DNA from: Symbiodolus clandestinus
GTDB taxonomy: Bacteria; Pseudomonadota; Gammaproteobacteria; Enterobacterales; G038960095
Reading direction: 5' to 3'
DNA length: 64,000 bases
NCBI GenBank assembly: GCA_038960095.1
Contig: CP152425.1
Coordinates: 558,001-622,000, forward strand
Part shown: positions 35,409 to 43,946 of the stretch, one piece after another
Layout of the letters: the number at the start of each line of letters is the position of its first letter
Numbering within the stretch: the stretch's first letter is position 1
Translations under genes and position numbers: made by a program
Notes under the pieces: model-generated
What the model saw: the letters and a program-made list of their open reading frames with translations, nothing else
The model's database searches: none
Told to the model about the DNA's origin: nothing

Positions 35409-38400
35409 ATGCCAAAACGTAGCGATATCCAATCCATCTTATTGCTTGGAGCCGGTCCCATCATTATTGGCCAGGCTTGTGAATTTGACTATGCCGGTGC
35501 TCAAGCCTGCAAAGCGCTTCGAGAGGAGGGCTACCGAGTCATTTTGGTCAACTCTAATCCAGCCACCATTATGACTGATCCAGAGATGGCAGATGCTACT
35601 TATATTGAACCGATTCATTGGCAGACGGTACGCCGTATTATTGAGAAAGAGCGGCCCCAGGCTTTATTGCCTACCATGGGGGGACAAACGGCACTCAATT
35701 GCGCACTTGACCTAGCCCGTGAAGGGGTATTAGAGCAGTTTCAGGTAGAATTACTGGGTGCCACCATTGAAGCCATTGATAAAGCAGAGGATCGCCAACG
35801 CTTTGGTGAAGCGATGCGCCGTATCGGGTTACATACCCCGCGCTCGGGGATTGCCAAATCGTTGGACGAAGCCTTCGAAGTTCTTGAACAGGTGAGTTTC
35901 CCCTGCATTATCCGACCCTCGTTTACCATGGGAGGCAGTGGTGGTGGCATCGCCTATAATCGTGAAGAATTCGAGGAGATCTGTTCACGAGGACTGGCCT
36001 TATCACCGACACACGAACTACTGATTGATGCTTCTTTGATTGGCTGGAAAGAGTATGAGATGGAGGTAGTGCGCGATCGGTGTGATAACTGCATTATTGT
36101 TTGTAGTATTGAGAATTTAGATCCCATGGGGATCCATACTGGAGACTCCATCACTGTAGCGCCGGCCCAGACATTAACCGATCCCGAGTACCAACGAATG
36201 CGCAATGCTGCCATTGCAGTACTTCGAGAGGTTGGTGTTGAAACCGGGGGAGCCAACGTGCAGTTTGCGGTTAATCCGCAGCAGGGCGACTTAGTGGTGA
36301 TTGAGATGAATCCACGAGTCTCGCGTTCATCCGCATTAGCCTCAAAAGCAACTGGATTTCCGATTGCTAAAGTAGCTGCCAAATTAGCGGTAGGGTATAC
36401 CTTAGATGAACTGAGAAACGACATTAGTGGTGGGTGCATGCCGGCCTCTTTTGAGCCCACCCTGGATTATGTAGTCACCAAAATTCCCCGCTTTAATTTT
36501 GAGAAATTTGCTGGCAGCAATGATCGACTCACCACCCAGATGAAATCGGTCGGTGAAGTGATGGCTATCGGCCGTAGCTTTGTTGAATCATTGCAAAAGG
36601 CGATGCGCGGTTTGGAAATTGGAGTGAGCGGTTTTACTCCCAAAGTGGCGCCCCAAGCCGAGGATGTATTAACCCGAATTCGGTACGAATTAAAAGAAGC
36701 CGGTGCTGAACGACTGTGGTTTATTGCTGATGCTTTCCGTGCTGGTCTATCGATTGATAGCGTACACCAACTGACTCAGATAGATCGCTGGTTTTTAGCT
36801 GCGATTGAAAATCTTGTTCACCTAGAACAGCAGGTAAACACTGAAGGATTTGCTGGGCTAGAGGCCAATTTTTTACGCTACCTGAAACGGCAAGGCTTTT
36901 CGGATGCTCGACTAGCCAAATTGGTTGGCGTTAGCGAACAGCAGATCCGCCAAAAACGCTGGCTTTGCAATATTTTCCCGGTTTATAAGCGTGTGGATAG
37001 CTGTGCCGCGGAATTTGCTACTGATACCGCCTATCTCTACGCCTCTTATGATCAAGCGTGTGAATCACAACCCACTTTGCGAAAAAAGGTGATGATTCTA
37101 GGGGGTGGGCCCAACCGCATTGGTCAAGGCATTGAATTTGACTACTGCTGTGTCCATGCTGCTTTAGCCCTGCGGCAAGCCGGTTTTGAAACCATTATGG
37201 TCAACTGCAATCCAGAAACTGTCTCGACTGACTACGATATTTCCGATCGCCTTTACTTTGAGCCAATTACTCTAGAAGACGTTTTAGAGATCGTTCGAGT
37301 TGAACAGCCTAAGGGCGTTATCATCCAATATGGCGGACAGACTCCTTTAAAGTTAGCTCGCGAGTTGCAAGCGGCTGGCGTGCCCATATTAGGGACTTCA
37401 CCGGATGCCATCGATTGTGCCGAGGATCGGCAACGATTCCAACAATTGATCAGCCAACTGGGGTTGCAGCAGCCGGCAAACGCGACGGTTACCACTTTAA
37501 GTCAAGCGATTCATGAAGCAAAATCGATCGGCTATCCTCTGGTGGTTCGCCCCTCCTATGTGCTGGGAGGTCGGGCAATGGAAATTATCACTGACGAAGC
37601 CGATTTAATTCGCTATTTCCAAAGTGCCGTTATTGAATCAAATGCAGCACCGGTTTTACTCGATCGCTTTTTGGAAGAGGCAATTGAAGTGGATGTTGAT
37701 GCCGTTGCCGATGGACAGCAAGTATTAATTGGTGGCGTCTTAGAACATATTGAACAAGCGGGGGTTCATTCGGGAGACTCAGCCTGCTCCCTACCCCCCT
37801 ATAGCTTGTCAGCCGCCTTACAACAGCAACTGCAGCAGCAGGTGGAACAGCTAGCTTTGGCTTTACCGGTCTGTGGCCTGATGAATGTTCAGTTCGCCGT
37901 ACAGGGTGAGCAAATTTATGTTATCGAAGTGAATCCTCGGGCCGCTCGCACGATTCCTTTCCTGTCAAAAGCCACCGGTATTCCACTAGCCCAAGTGGCC
38001 GCTCGCGTGATGATCGGGCAAACTTTATTGCAGCAGCAGCTCACGCAAACCGTGATTCCTCCTTATTACGCAGTCAAGCAAGTCGTATTCCCTTTTAATA
38101 AATTCTTAGGGGTTGATCCTATTTTAGGGCCAGAAATGCGGTCAACGGGAGAAGTCATGGGGATGGGTTCGACTTTTGGCTTAGCCTTTGCCAAAGGAGT
38201 TTTCAGTGCCAGCTACCAAATGCCGAAAATTGGCCGGGCGTTACTATCGGTGCATGATGGTGACAAGCGCCGAGTGGTTGACCTGGCCACTCAACTGCTG
38301 GGTTTGGGATTCCAATTGGATGCTACCCAAGGTACTGCAGCGGTATTAAGCGAAGCGGGGATTGAGCATCGGTTAGTCAACAAAGTGCATGAAGGGCGTC

Positions 38401-38630
38401 CACATCTGCAAGATCGCACCAAAAACGGTGAGTATACTTATATGGTTAATACCACCGCAGGACGGCAAGCGATTGCTGATTCTAAGCTAATTCGTAAGAC
38501 CGCTTTACAGTATAAAGTGCCCTACGACACCACATTAAATGGCGCCTTTGCGACGGTACAAGCACTGCCCGTCGACCCGGTCTCTGAAGTCATCTCCCTG
38601 CAGGAGCGGCTGCAGCGAATCCAACATTAA
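35409..38630 (+). CDS. carB: Carbamoyl-phosphate synthase large subunit
   Basis: CarB makes carbamoyl phosphate using two ATP-grasp halves and an allosteric C-terminal domain. The start MPKRSDIQSILLLGAGPIII matches the family. Both synthetase halves show paired motifs (NPATIMTDPEMAD with NPETVSTDYDISD; EMNPRVSRSSALASKATGFP with EVNPRAARTIPFLSKATGIP). The C-terminal domain includes ATQGTAAVLSEAGIEHRLVN. 1,073 residues is normal. It follows carA by 93 bases. A copy of its 3' end is found at 40.7-42.3 kb. Confidence 0.97.
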   Translation: MPKRSDIQSILLLGAGPIIIGQACEFDYAGAQACKALREEGYRVILVNSNPATIMTDPEMADATYIEPIHWQTVRRIIEKERPQALLPTMGGQTALNCALDLAREGVLEQFQVELLGATIEAIDKAEDRQRFGEAMRRIGLHTPRSGIAKSLDEAFEVLEQVSFPCIIRPSFTMGGSGGGIAYNREEFEEICSRGLALSPTHELLIDASLIGWKEYEMEVVRDRCDNCIIVCSIENLDPMGIHTGDSITVAPAQTLTDPEYQRMRNAAIAVLREVGVETGGANVQFAVNPQQGDLVVIEMNPRVSRSSALASKATGFPIAKVAAKLAVGYTLDELRNDISGGCMPASFEPTLDYVVTKIPRFNFEKFAGSNDRLTTQMKSVGEVMAIGRSFVESLQKAMRGLEIGVSGFTPKVAPQAEDVLTRIRYELKEAGAERLWFIADAFRAGLSIDSVHQLTQIDRWFLAAIENLVHLEQQVNTEGFAGLEANFLRYLKRQGFSDARLAKLVGVSEQQIRQKRWLCNIFPVYKRVDSCAAEFATDTAYLYASYDQACESQPTLRKKVMILGGGPNRIGQGIEFDYCCVHAALALRQAGFETIMVNCNPETVSTDYDISDRLYFEPITLEDVLEIVRVEQPKGVIIQYGGQTPLKLARELQAAGVPILGTSPDAIDCAEDRQRFQQLISQLGLQQPANATVTTLSQAIHEAKSIGYPLVVRPSYVLGGRAMEIITDEADLIRYFQSAVIESNAAPVLLDRFLEEAIEVDVDAVADGQQVLIGGVLEHIEQAGVHSGDSACSLPPYSLSAALQQQLQQQVEQLALALPVCGLMNVQFAVQGEQIYVIEVNPRAARTIPFLSKATGIPLAQVAARVMIGQTLLQQQLTQTVIPPYYAVKQVVFPFNKFLGVDPILGPEMRSTGEVMGMGSTFGLAFAKGVFSASYQMPKIGRALLSVHDGDKRRVVDLATQLLGLGFQLDATQGTAAVLSEAGIEHRLVNKVHEGRPHLQDRTKNGEYTYMVNTTAGRQAIADSKLIRKTALQYKVPYDTTLNGAFATVQALPVDPVSEVISLQERLQRIQH

Positions 38631-38836
38631 CGACTTAAGCTTGCCGGCGCGGGATTAATGATACTGGCAGCTGCCACAACCTGGGGTGTGCTACGTTGAT
38701 AGCTGCGGCATGCTCCTTCCAATGCTCATAATAGGCGTCCGTCAGCTTTATTGAATAGCGGTAGACCAATAATGATAATGGCATTGAACGATGGTGATTG
38801 TTTAATTAGAACACTGATAAACCAAACTCTGTTAGC
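38178..38836 (+). repeat. Source copy of duplicated carB 3' end plus downstream sequence
   Basis: Bases 38178-38510 of carB recur nearly unchanged at 40664-40726 and 42061-42330. After the stop, a further stretch (AATAATGATAATGGCATTGA and on, about 38765-38836) resembles 42420-42478, though the spacing differs. Together they form imperfect direct repeats on either side of the LRR gene. Confidence 0.8.
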
Positions 38837-39144
38837 GAACCATTCCCCGTGACCAGTCATCAGTCGATTGGGGGAGTTTGATCTTACTACGTGTTGCATC
38901 GCTAAAGAGCGAAATTGGTGCAGATTCTCCCAAGCTTGCAATCTTATCCGTCTGCGGACTGAATTACTGATCCTGAAGGTTAACAATCGTTTAAATAACT
39001 CTATTTTCCAGAAAAAGTTCTATAAATTTTTATTTTTTGTTAATATTTTGATACTTAATTATTGCTATAAAGTAAAATGTAGAGGATGATACCTATGAAT
39101 AGACTTTAGCAGTGTTGTGTTTTTACAACAAATGGGGAGCATTC
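38837..39144. other. Intergenic region before the LRR gene
   Basis: No credible gene. It becomes AT-rich towards 39060. It ends with GGGGAG six bases before the LRR start codon and must contain its promoter. Confidence 0.4.
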
Positions 39145-40326
39145 ATGGATCCAATAACAGAAAAAACAGGTCGTCAGGCTGCTTTAAGAATGCAATTGAA
39201 CCTCTGGGCCGAGCAGGCGGAAGATACCAAGGAAAACCGCCAAGAAGCAGTGGTAAGAAGCATGGCAGCCTATGAAAACCAGACCACTCATTTGGATCTC
39301 AGTGGCCTAGAACTAACCTCACTTCCGGCATCCTTAAAACAATTAACTTCGCTGCAGCAATTGAACTTGTGTGGCAATCAATTGCGATCCTTTCCTAAGA
39401 ATAAACAACTTTCTCGGAGATTAAATTCTGGCCTCTACCGGAGAATCAAACTGGCAACAGCCAAGCGTCCTTGGGAAGAACTACACGGTCAGCAGCGGCA
39501 AAAAGAGGAAAACTTAGGGATTAAAGGGTTAAAAAATTTACCAAATTTACAAAAACTGGATTTAAGCAGAAACCCCAGGCTGATCAAACTCCCCAGCAGC
39601 CTTGGCCGCTGCCGTCAATTAAAAAGTCTCGATATCAGTTACACTAAAGTGCATAAAATTCCCCATACCATAGGCCAATTAAACCGCCTAGAGGAGTTCG
39701 TGATAGATAGTACGCCGGTGCAGTTTCTGCCTCGGTTCAGCTCTTTCAGTCGCCTGGAGCGCTTTTCGTGCGCCAATAGCCACCTCCGTAAATTACCGAC
39801 TATTCCCAGGTATGGAAATAAGCTAGCGCGTCTAAAGCGGTTAAACTGTTCAGCTACTCCTTTGAAGCAACTGCCGCGGGGCTTTGGCCGCTTATCTCAA
39901 CTGGAGCAGGTTAATTTCAATGACAGCAGTCTCAAGAAGTTGCCAGCCGATTTCAAAAAGTTAACCGCGCTATCCAGTTGTAATCTGCGGAATATTCGGC
40001 TGAAAAAATGGGATATTAACCTTCGATCTCTGCCTAACCTTCGGACCTTAGATTTGCAGCAGAATCAACTGAGCAAACGACCGAACCGATTGCAAAACTT
40101 AGGAGATCAGGTGCAACTGAAATTAGAGGGAAATCTATTTAAACTCTCCCCTAAAAACCGGAGAGCCCCGACGATTCCAGAACCATACAATGCTAATGCT
40201 CTCGCAAACCAGTTAGCGGCAATAGAGACTTCTCAGGGAGCCTCACAGCCAACAGCACCCCCTCCTAGCTACTCTGAATCCAATCCGTTTTTACCGTTAA
40301 CGGGACGACGGGTTGACTTTCCTTGA
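39145..40326 (+). CDS. Leucine-rich repeat protein, candidate secreted effector with PTAP/PPxY/NPF tail
   Basis: 393 residues. No signal peptide. The N-terminus (LNLWAEQAEDTKENRQEAVV, then THLDLSGLELTSLPASL) resembles the segment preceding the LRRs in IpaH/SspH/YopM-type type III effectors. About nine LRRs follow, such as LPNLQKLDLSRNPRLIKLPS and LPNLRTLDLQQNQLSKRP, with a basic insert at about residues 85-125. There is no NEL ubiquitin-ligase domain. The tail reads ASQPTAPPPSYSESNPFLPL: PTAP and PPSY overlap, and NPF follows four residues on. GGGGAG precedes the ATG. No secretion system is in the window, so the effector role is inference. Confidence 0.8.
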   Translation: MDPITEKTGRQAALRMQLNLWAEQAEDTKENRQEAVVRSMAAYENQTTHLDLSGLELTSLPASLKQLTSLQQLNLCGNQLRSFPKNKQLSRRLNSGLYRRIKLATAKRPWEELHGQQRQKEENLGIKGLKNLPNLQKLDLSRNPRLIKLPSSLGRCRQLKSLDISYTKVHKIPHTIGQLNRLEEFVIDSTPVQFLPRFSSFSRLERFSCANSHLRKLPTIPRYGNKLARLKRLNCSATPLKQLPRGFGRLSQLEQVNFNDSSLKKLPADFKKLTALSSCNLRNIRLKKWDINLRSLPNLRTLDLQQNQLSKRPNRLQNLGDQVQLKLEGNLFKLSPKNRRAPTIPEPYNANALANQLAAIETSQGASQPTAPPPSYSESNPFLPLTGRRVDFP

Positions 40327-40375
40327 CTAAACCAACGGTTATCCATCACTGCGGATGACCATGCTCACTAATCTA

Positions 40376-40424
40376 TGAATCCCCCGGGAAATCTCGGAGG
40401 CGGTTTTTTGGAATCAAGCAGGCG
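40376..40424. mobile_element. Solitary IS3-family end
   Basis: TGAATCCCCCGGGAAATCTC then GGAGGCGGTTTTTTGGAATC closely matches the left end of the complete IS3-family element at 40727. No transposase follows; the next bases (GTTGTTGCGTAAATCGGCTG) resemble an IS5-type end. This is a scar of an earlier insertion. Confidence 0.6.
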
Positions 40425-40663
40425 TTGTTGCGTAAATCGGCTGTTCAAGGGAAAGCCTAACAATTGAGATTTAAGGACGGAGAAATCCAGTGAAGCACAT
40501 CTACCCTGCAGCCAAGATAGTGCCCATGGCGAGGGGTATAAGCGGCGTTATTTTCGGTCTCAATCTGACTAATGTCAACAGCAACTGAAAAGTGATCCAC
40601 TTTACTTGTAATACCTCAATTCGGGACAAGTTTTGTCGATAAACTAAGGTAATTCAACGGGTT
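40425..40663. other. Non-coding stretch between IS scar and carB fragment
   Basis: No gene recognised. It begins with an IS5-like terminal sequence and contains AAAAGTGATCCACTTT, a 16-base palindrome near 40588-40603, perhaps another element end. It appears to be a mosaic of IS debris. Confidence 0.35.
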
Positions 40664-40765
40664 TTGGCTTAGCCTTTGCCAAAGGAGTTTTCAGTGCCAG
40701 CTACCAAATGCCGAAAATTGGCCGGGTGAATCCCCCCGGGAATGTCGGAGACTGTTTTTTTAGAA

Positions 40766-41668
40766 TCAAGCCGCTTTATCGAGCTCAATTTGTTGTTGAT
40801 AATACCTTATTTCTGCTTCGACTGGGGGTATGTAACCGATGGGTCCCAATAACCTCTGCTGATTAAACCAAGCAACCCATTTCAAGGTAGCCATCTCTAC
40901 TTGAGCACGGGTTTGCCAGGATTGGCGATGAATGACTTCGGATTTATAGAGGCCATTGATAGTCTCAGCTAATGCATTATCGTAAGAATCGCCAACACTA
41001 CCTACAGAGCATTCAATGCCAGCTTCTACCATCCGTTCGGTGTAGCGGATAGAGACATACTGACTGCCGCGATCACTGTGATGGATTAAGCGCTCCCCTT
41101 TGAAGGGCCGGCGAGCATACAGGGCCTGTTCTAACGCATCTAGAACAAAATCGGTTTTGGCCGAGCTAGAGACTCGCCATCCCACGATATAGCGGGAAAA
41201 AACATCAATAATAAAGGCTGTATAAACAAATCCTTGATAAGTCGTACAAAAGGTATAATCAGCAACCCACAGCGCATTAGGCCGGTCAGCCTGGAAATTC
41301 CGGTTAACCAAATCATCTGGGCAGGGAGCAGATTGATTAGAAAATGTGGTTTTGACCCCTTTACCTCGTCTTATCCCTTGCAATCCCATGGTACGCATCA
41401 GACGTTCCACGGTGCAACGGGCTACCGTAATGCCTTCACGCTTCAGTTGATGCCAAATCTTAACAGCACCATAGACTTTAAAATTAGCATCCCAGATTTT
41501 GCGGATCTGCTCACTTAGTTTGATATCCTTTACCTGCCTTGCCGGTAACAGCGACGGCTGCTTTTTTCTGGCGGCATGCAGATAGTAGGTGGATGGGGCA
41601 ATCGGTAATACTTTACAAATTGGCTCGACCCCGTAAACCTCTCGATGCTTATCGATAAAGGCTGTCAT
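40766..41668 (-). CDS. IS3-family transposase OrfB (integrase core)
   Basis: 300 residues with the rve-type DDE core: LWVADYTFCTTYQGFVYTAF, LIHHSDRGSQYVSIRYTERM and SVGDSYDNALAETINGLYKS. The start overlaps the orfA end by four bases (ATGA), so an OrfAB fusion would need a frameshift. Downstream C-terminal WVAWFNQQRLLGPIGYIPP is typical. Confidence 0.95.
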   Translation of the reverse strand: MTAFIDKHREVYGVEPICKVLPIAPSTYYLHAARKKQPSLLPARQVKDIKLSEQIRKIWDANFKVYGAVKIWHQLKREGITVARCTVERLMRTMGLQGIRRGKGVKTTFSNQSAPCPDDLVNRNFQADRPNALWVADYTFCTTYQGFVYTAFIIDVFSRYIVGWRVSSSAKTDFVLDALEQALYARRPFKGERLIHHSDRGSQYVSIRYTERMVEAGIECSVGSVGDSYDNALAETINGLYKSEVIHRQSWQTRAQVEMATLKWVAWFNQQRLLGPIGYIPPVEAEIRYYQQQIELDKAA

Positions 41669-42000
41669 GACCGGCGATGGCGGTCGAGCTCCGCCTGGGC
41701 AAAATAAGCGCTGGCCTTACGCAAGATCTCATTGGCTTGACGTAGCTCACGATTTTCACGCTCCAGAGCTTTAATACGTGCTTTTTCCTCTGAAGTTGCT
41801 CCTGCTCTTAACCTTTGATCTCGCTCTATCTGCTGCAACCACAGAGCTAACGTTTTAGGATGGCAGCCGAATTTTGCGGCGATAGAGCAGATAGCTGCTC
41901 GACGATTCTCATAATCAGCCTCATGCTCTAATACCATCTTAACGGCTCGTTCACGCACTTCAGGTGAGTAATTTTTTGCTGGTCTTTTTTTCGTTTCCAT
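41665..42000 (-). CDS. IS3-family transposase OrfA
   Basis: 111 residues starting METKKRPAKNYSPEVRERAV. A helix-turn-helix (SIAAKFGCHPKTLALWLQQI) is followed by a leucine-zipper-type coiled coil (IKALERENRELRQANEILRK), then ASAYFAQAELDRHRRS. This is a different lineage from the OrfA remnant at 10.9 kb. Confidence 0.93.
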   Translation of the reverse strand: METKKRPAKNYSPEVRERAVKMVLEHEADYENRRAAICSIAAKFGCHPKTLALWLQQIERDQRLRAGATSEEKARIKALERENRELRQANEILRKASAYFAQAELDRHRRS

Positions 42001-42330
42001 AACTCCATTCTCTCATACATTTGGAAAAAATAGAGTCTCCGATAAAACCAGTGTGATTCAGGGCGTTACTATCGGTGCATGATGACAAGCGCCGAGTGAT
42101 TGACCTGGCCACTCAACTACTGCGTTTGGGATTCCAATTGGATACCACCCAAGGTACTACAGCGGTATTAAGCGAAGCGGGGATTGAGCATCGGTTAGTC
42201 AACAAAGTGCATGAAGGGCGTCCACATCTGCAAGATCGCACCAAAAACGATGAGTATACTTATAGGGTTAATACCACCGCAGGACGGCAAGCGATTACTG
42301 ATTCTAAGCTAATTCGTAAGACCGCTTTAC

Positions 42331-42480
42331 TGAGTATATCAGGATAATTGATCCGGGCAACCACCTGGGTGCGCTGCGTTTATCAAAGGCAGTGGACTTG
42401 ATTGAACAACGGCAAACTAATAATGATAACGACATTGAACAGTGGTGATAGTTTCATTAGAAAACTTATAAACCAGTCGA
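42331..42480. repeat. Sequence related to the region downstream of carB
   Basis: After the carB homology stops at about 42330, AATAATGATAACGACATTGA and following bases to about 42478 resemble 38765-38836. The intervening sequences differ, so the duplication has been rearranged. Confidence 0.6.
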
Positions 42481-42640
42481 TTGATGTTTTAGCGGTTCTG
42501 GATCACCGATTCCTTGAAACGGCTCCTTGTGGATCGCTGTTATCAGGGTATTGATTCTTTTTAGTAGCTGTTTATCTTGATGCTGCCAATAAAGATAATC
42601 CTCTGCTTTCAGCTGATATCGCCGCTTAGACAACCAGTCA
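42481..42640 (-). pseudogene. YoeB-type toxin remnant
   Basis: The minus strand reads QLKAEDYLYWQHQDKQLLKR, then INTLITAIHKEPFQGIGDPE and PLKHQ, matching the N-terminal two thirds of YoeB ribosome-dependent mRNA interferases. The catalytic C-terminus (usually GFWSRRITxEHRLVY and on) is missing; the break falls at the carB-associated duplication junction. No yefM antitoxin gene was found. Confidence 0.75.
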
Positions 42641-42734
42641 CTGAAAATGCGCTGTCAATGGTACCGTAAGTTTTTAGGGAGTAACTGGTGCACACCCCAG
42701 TTAACCTTACGGATCGTCGATCCGTTGGTTAATT

Positions 42735-42908
42735 TTAAATCATCCTGATTAACCGAGGTTTTCAAGCTCAACTTCTTGCTTCAGCGGAACTCGGCATTGC
42801 TGCTAGCGGAAATCCTAATAACCGCTACCCAGACGCTGGTGGGAGTACTACTGATCGGGCCAGTGCTTATCAATTACTCAAACGCTTAAACCATTATTCG
42901 CCTCATTG
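42735..42908 (+). pseudogene. Unrecognised gene tail
   Basis: One frame reads FQAQLLASAELGIAASGNPN then NRYPDAGGSTTDRASAYQLL before a stop at about 42908. It looks like real coding sequence but has no start codon in context and no family was recognised. It ends at a hairpin that could be its terminator. Confidence 0.35.
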
Positions 42909-42921
42909 AGAGGCGATTATT
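42899..42921 (+). terminator. Hairpin at the end of the gene tail
   Basis: CGCCTC (42899-42904) pairs with GAGGCG (42910-42915) around a five-base loop, followed by ATTATTT. It may terminate transcription in either direction between the gene tail and the convergent orphan gene. Confidence 0.5.
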
Positions 42922-42955
42922 TAACCAGTCCGGTTTAATTTCCGGCAAACCAAGC

Positions 42956-43870
42956 TTACATCCGTTGTACTGCCCAACGAACACCGAGGTAGACGATACC
43001 AGCTACGGCAACAGCTGCCAGTATAGGGTGAGCGGCTGCGACTAAGGATAGAGCATAACCAGCTGCCCCAGTAATGGCTAAGGGAGCAACAACAGCTGCC
43101 GTAGAAATTGCCAATCCTTTAGCTGTTTTTGCTGAAAATTTTGTCGTGGGGTTTTCCTGAAGCATTGGCATAGTTTGCAAATTTTCCGGGAGTGATACTT
43201 CATTAGGAATATAGTGACTGTAGGTCTCTGGGCTACCTAAGTGAGAGTTCTTCATGGGTTGTAGGAGAGCTTGTTCAGTGGTTTCAGACATCCGAGGAGG
43301 GTAATCAATAGATTTTCGGGTACTGTCAGTAGAATTAGCAGGCATTAGGTGAGGGTATAAGGATACTGATGACAATTGATCATCTGCATCAGAATGGATC
43401 AGATCATTGGACAACCCAATGGGTTGTGCAGCGTCGGGGAGTTTTTGAGAATGCTGGCGTACAGACGTATTGGCTCCGCTTTCTAGGGATTTTCTGTTAT
43501 AAATTTGCTGCTCTTTAATTGGGACCGCCACTGTTTTTAATGGTTTAATAGGATTATCTATTTTAAATTGTGAAGCCTGAACTATTTTTTCAGGAACTTT
43601 TGGTTGGTTAATTTTTAAAGATCCCTTTAATACTTTTAACTTGCGTTTACGCCATTTAAATTTTTCCTGAAAAAATGCTTTTAGCATCTGAATTTTGCTA
43701 CGATGTTGATAAACATTAATCCCCATTGCATGGAATAATTGCTCTTTTTGATATTTTGTCAAATGAAGATTAACTATTTTTCTTTCGGATTTTTTGGCTA
43801 GGCAAGCTCTGTTTTTTTCATGAATTGAGGGTGTTGTAAAGTAATTATCAATTGTGATATTTAATTTCAT
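42956..43870 (-). CDS. Orphan 304-residue protein with C-terminal membrane segments
   Basis: Not recognised. A basic N-terminal third (KWRKRKLKVLKGSLKINQPK), a disordered Ser/Pro/Asn-rich middle (about residues 110-240) and two hydrophobic segments at the C-terminus (AISTAAVVAPLAITGAAGYA, then LAAVAVAGIVYLGV). No signal peptide. The membrane end contains AAAHPILA, similar to MAAHPVLA in the next gene upstream on the same strand, so the two may be distantly related. A membrane-inserting effector or toxin is possible, by inference only. Confidence 0.6.
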   Translation of the reverse strand: MKLNITIDNYFTTPSIHEKNRACLAKKSERKIVNLHLTKYQKEQLFHAMGINVYQHRSKIQMLKAFFQEKFKWRKRKLKVLKGSLKINQPKVPEKIVQASQFKIDNPIKPLKTVAVPIKEQQIYNRKSLESGANTSVRQHSQKLPDAAQPIGLSNDLIHSDADDQLSSVSLYPHLMPANSTDSTRKSIDYPPRMSETTEQALLQPMKNSHLGSPETYSHYIPNEVSLPENLQTMPMLQENPTTKFSAKTAKGLAISTAAVVAPLAITGAAGYALSLVAAAHPILAAVAVAGIVYLGVRWAVQRM

Positions 43871-43946
43871 AATAAATTCCTATCAAACAATTTAAACGGA
43901 GTTTTACTAATGAATCATCAGGTTTTATATCACTGATAGCGTAGAT

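Larger units (their letters stand above)
40727..42060 (-). mobile_element. Complete IS3-family insertion sequence
   Basis: 1,334 bp. Ends begin TGAATC on both sides, and the inverted ends share TCGGAGACT and a T-run (left GTCGGAGACTGTTTTTTT; right, reversed, ATCGGAGACTCTATTTTTT). A 3-bp GGG duplication flanks it (40724-40726 and 42061-42063), as is usual for IS3. It carries orfA and orfB in overlapping frames and looks intact. Confidence 0.93.
40664..42330 (+). pseudogene. Duplicated carB 3' fragment, split by an IS3-family element
   Basis: 40664-40726 and 42061-42330 together reproduce carB bases 38178-38510. The join has a GGG target duplication on either side of the IS. Compared with carB, the fragment lacks three bases (GCATGATGACAAG against GCATGATGGTGACAAG) and has a few substitutions. 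It has neither the start nor the end of carB and cannot encode a functional subunit. Confidence 0.93.

Noticed and set aside
38726..38986. An 86-residue minus-strand frame after carB, tested as a toxin remnant like the one at 42.5 kb.
   Set aside because: Although the DNA is partly related to 42.4 kb, the translated sequence shows no YoeB-like or other motif.
42075..42347. A 90-residue open frame resembling the CarB allosteric domain.
   Set aside because: It is the duplicated carB fragment; it lacks the remaining protein and a plausible start signal.
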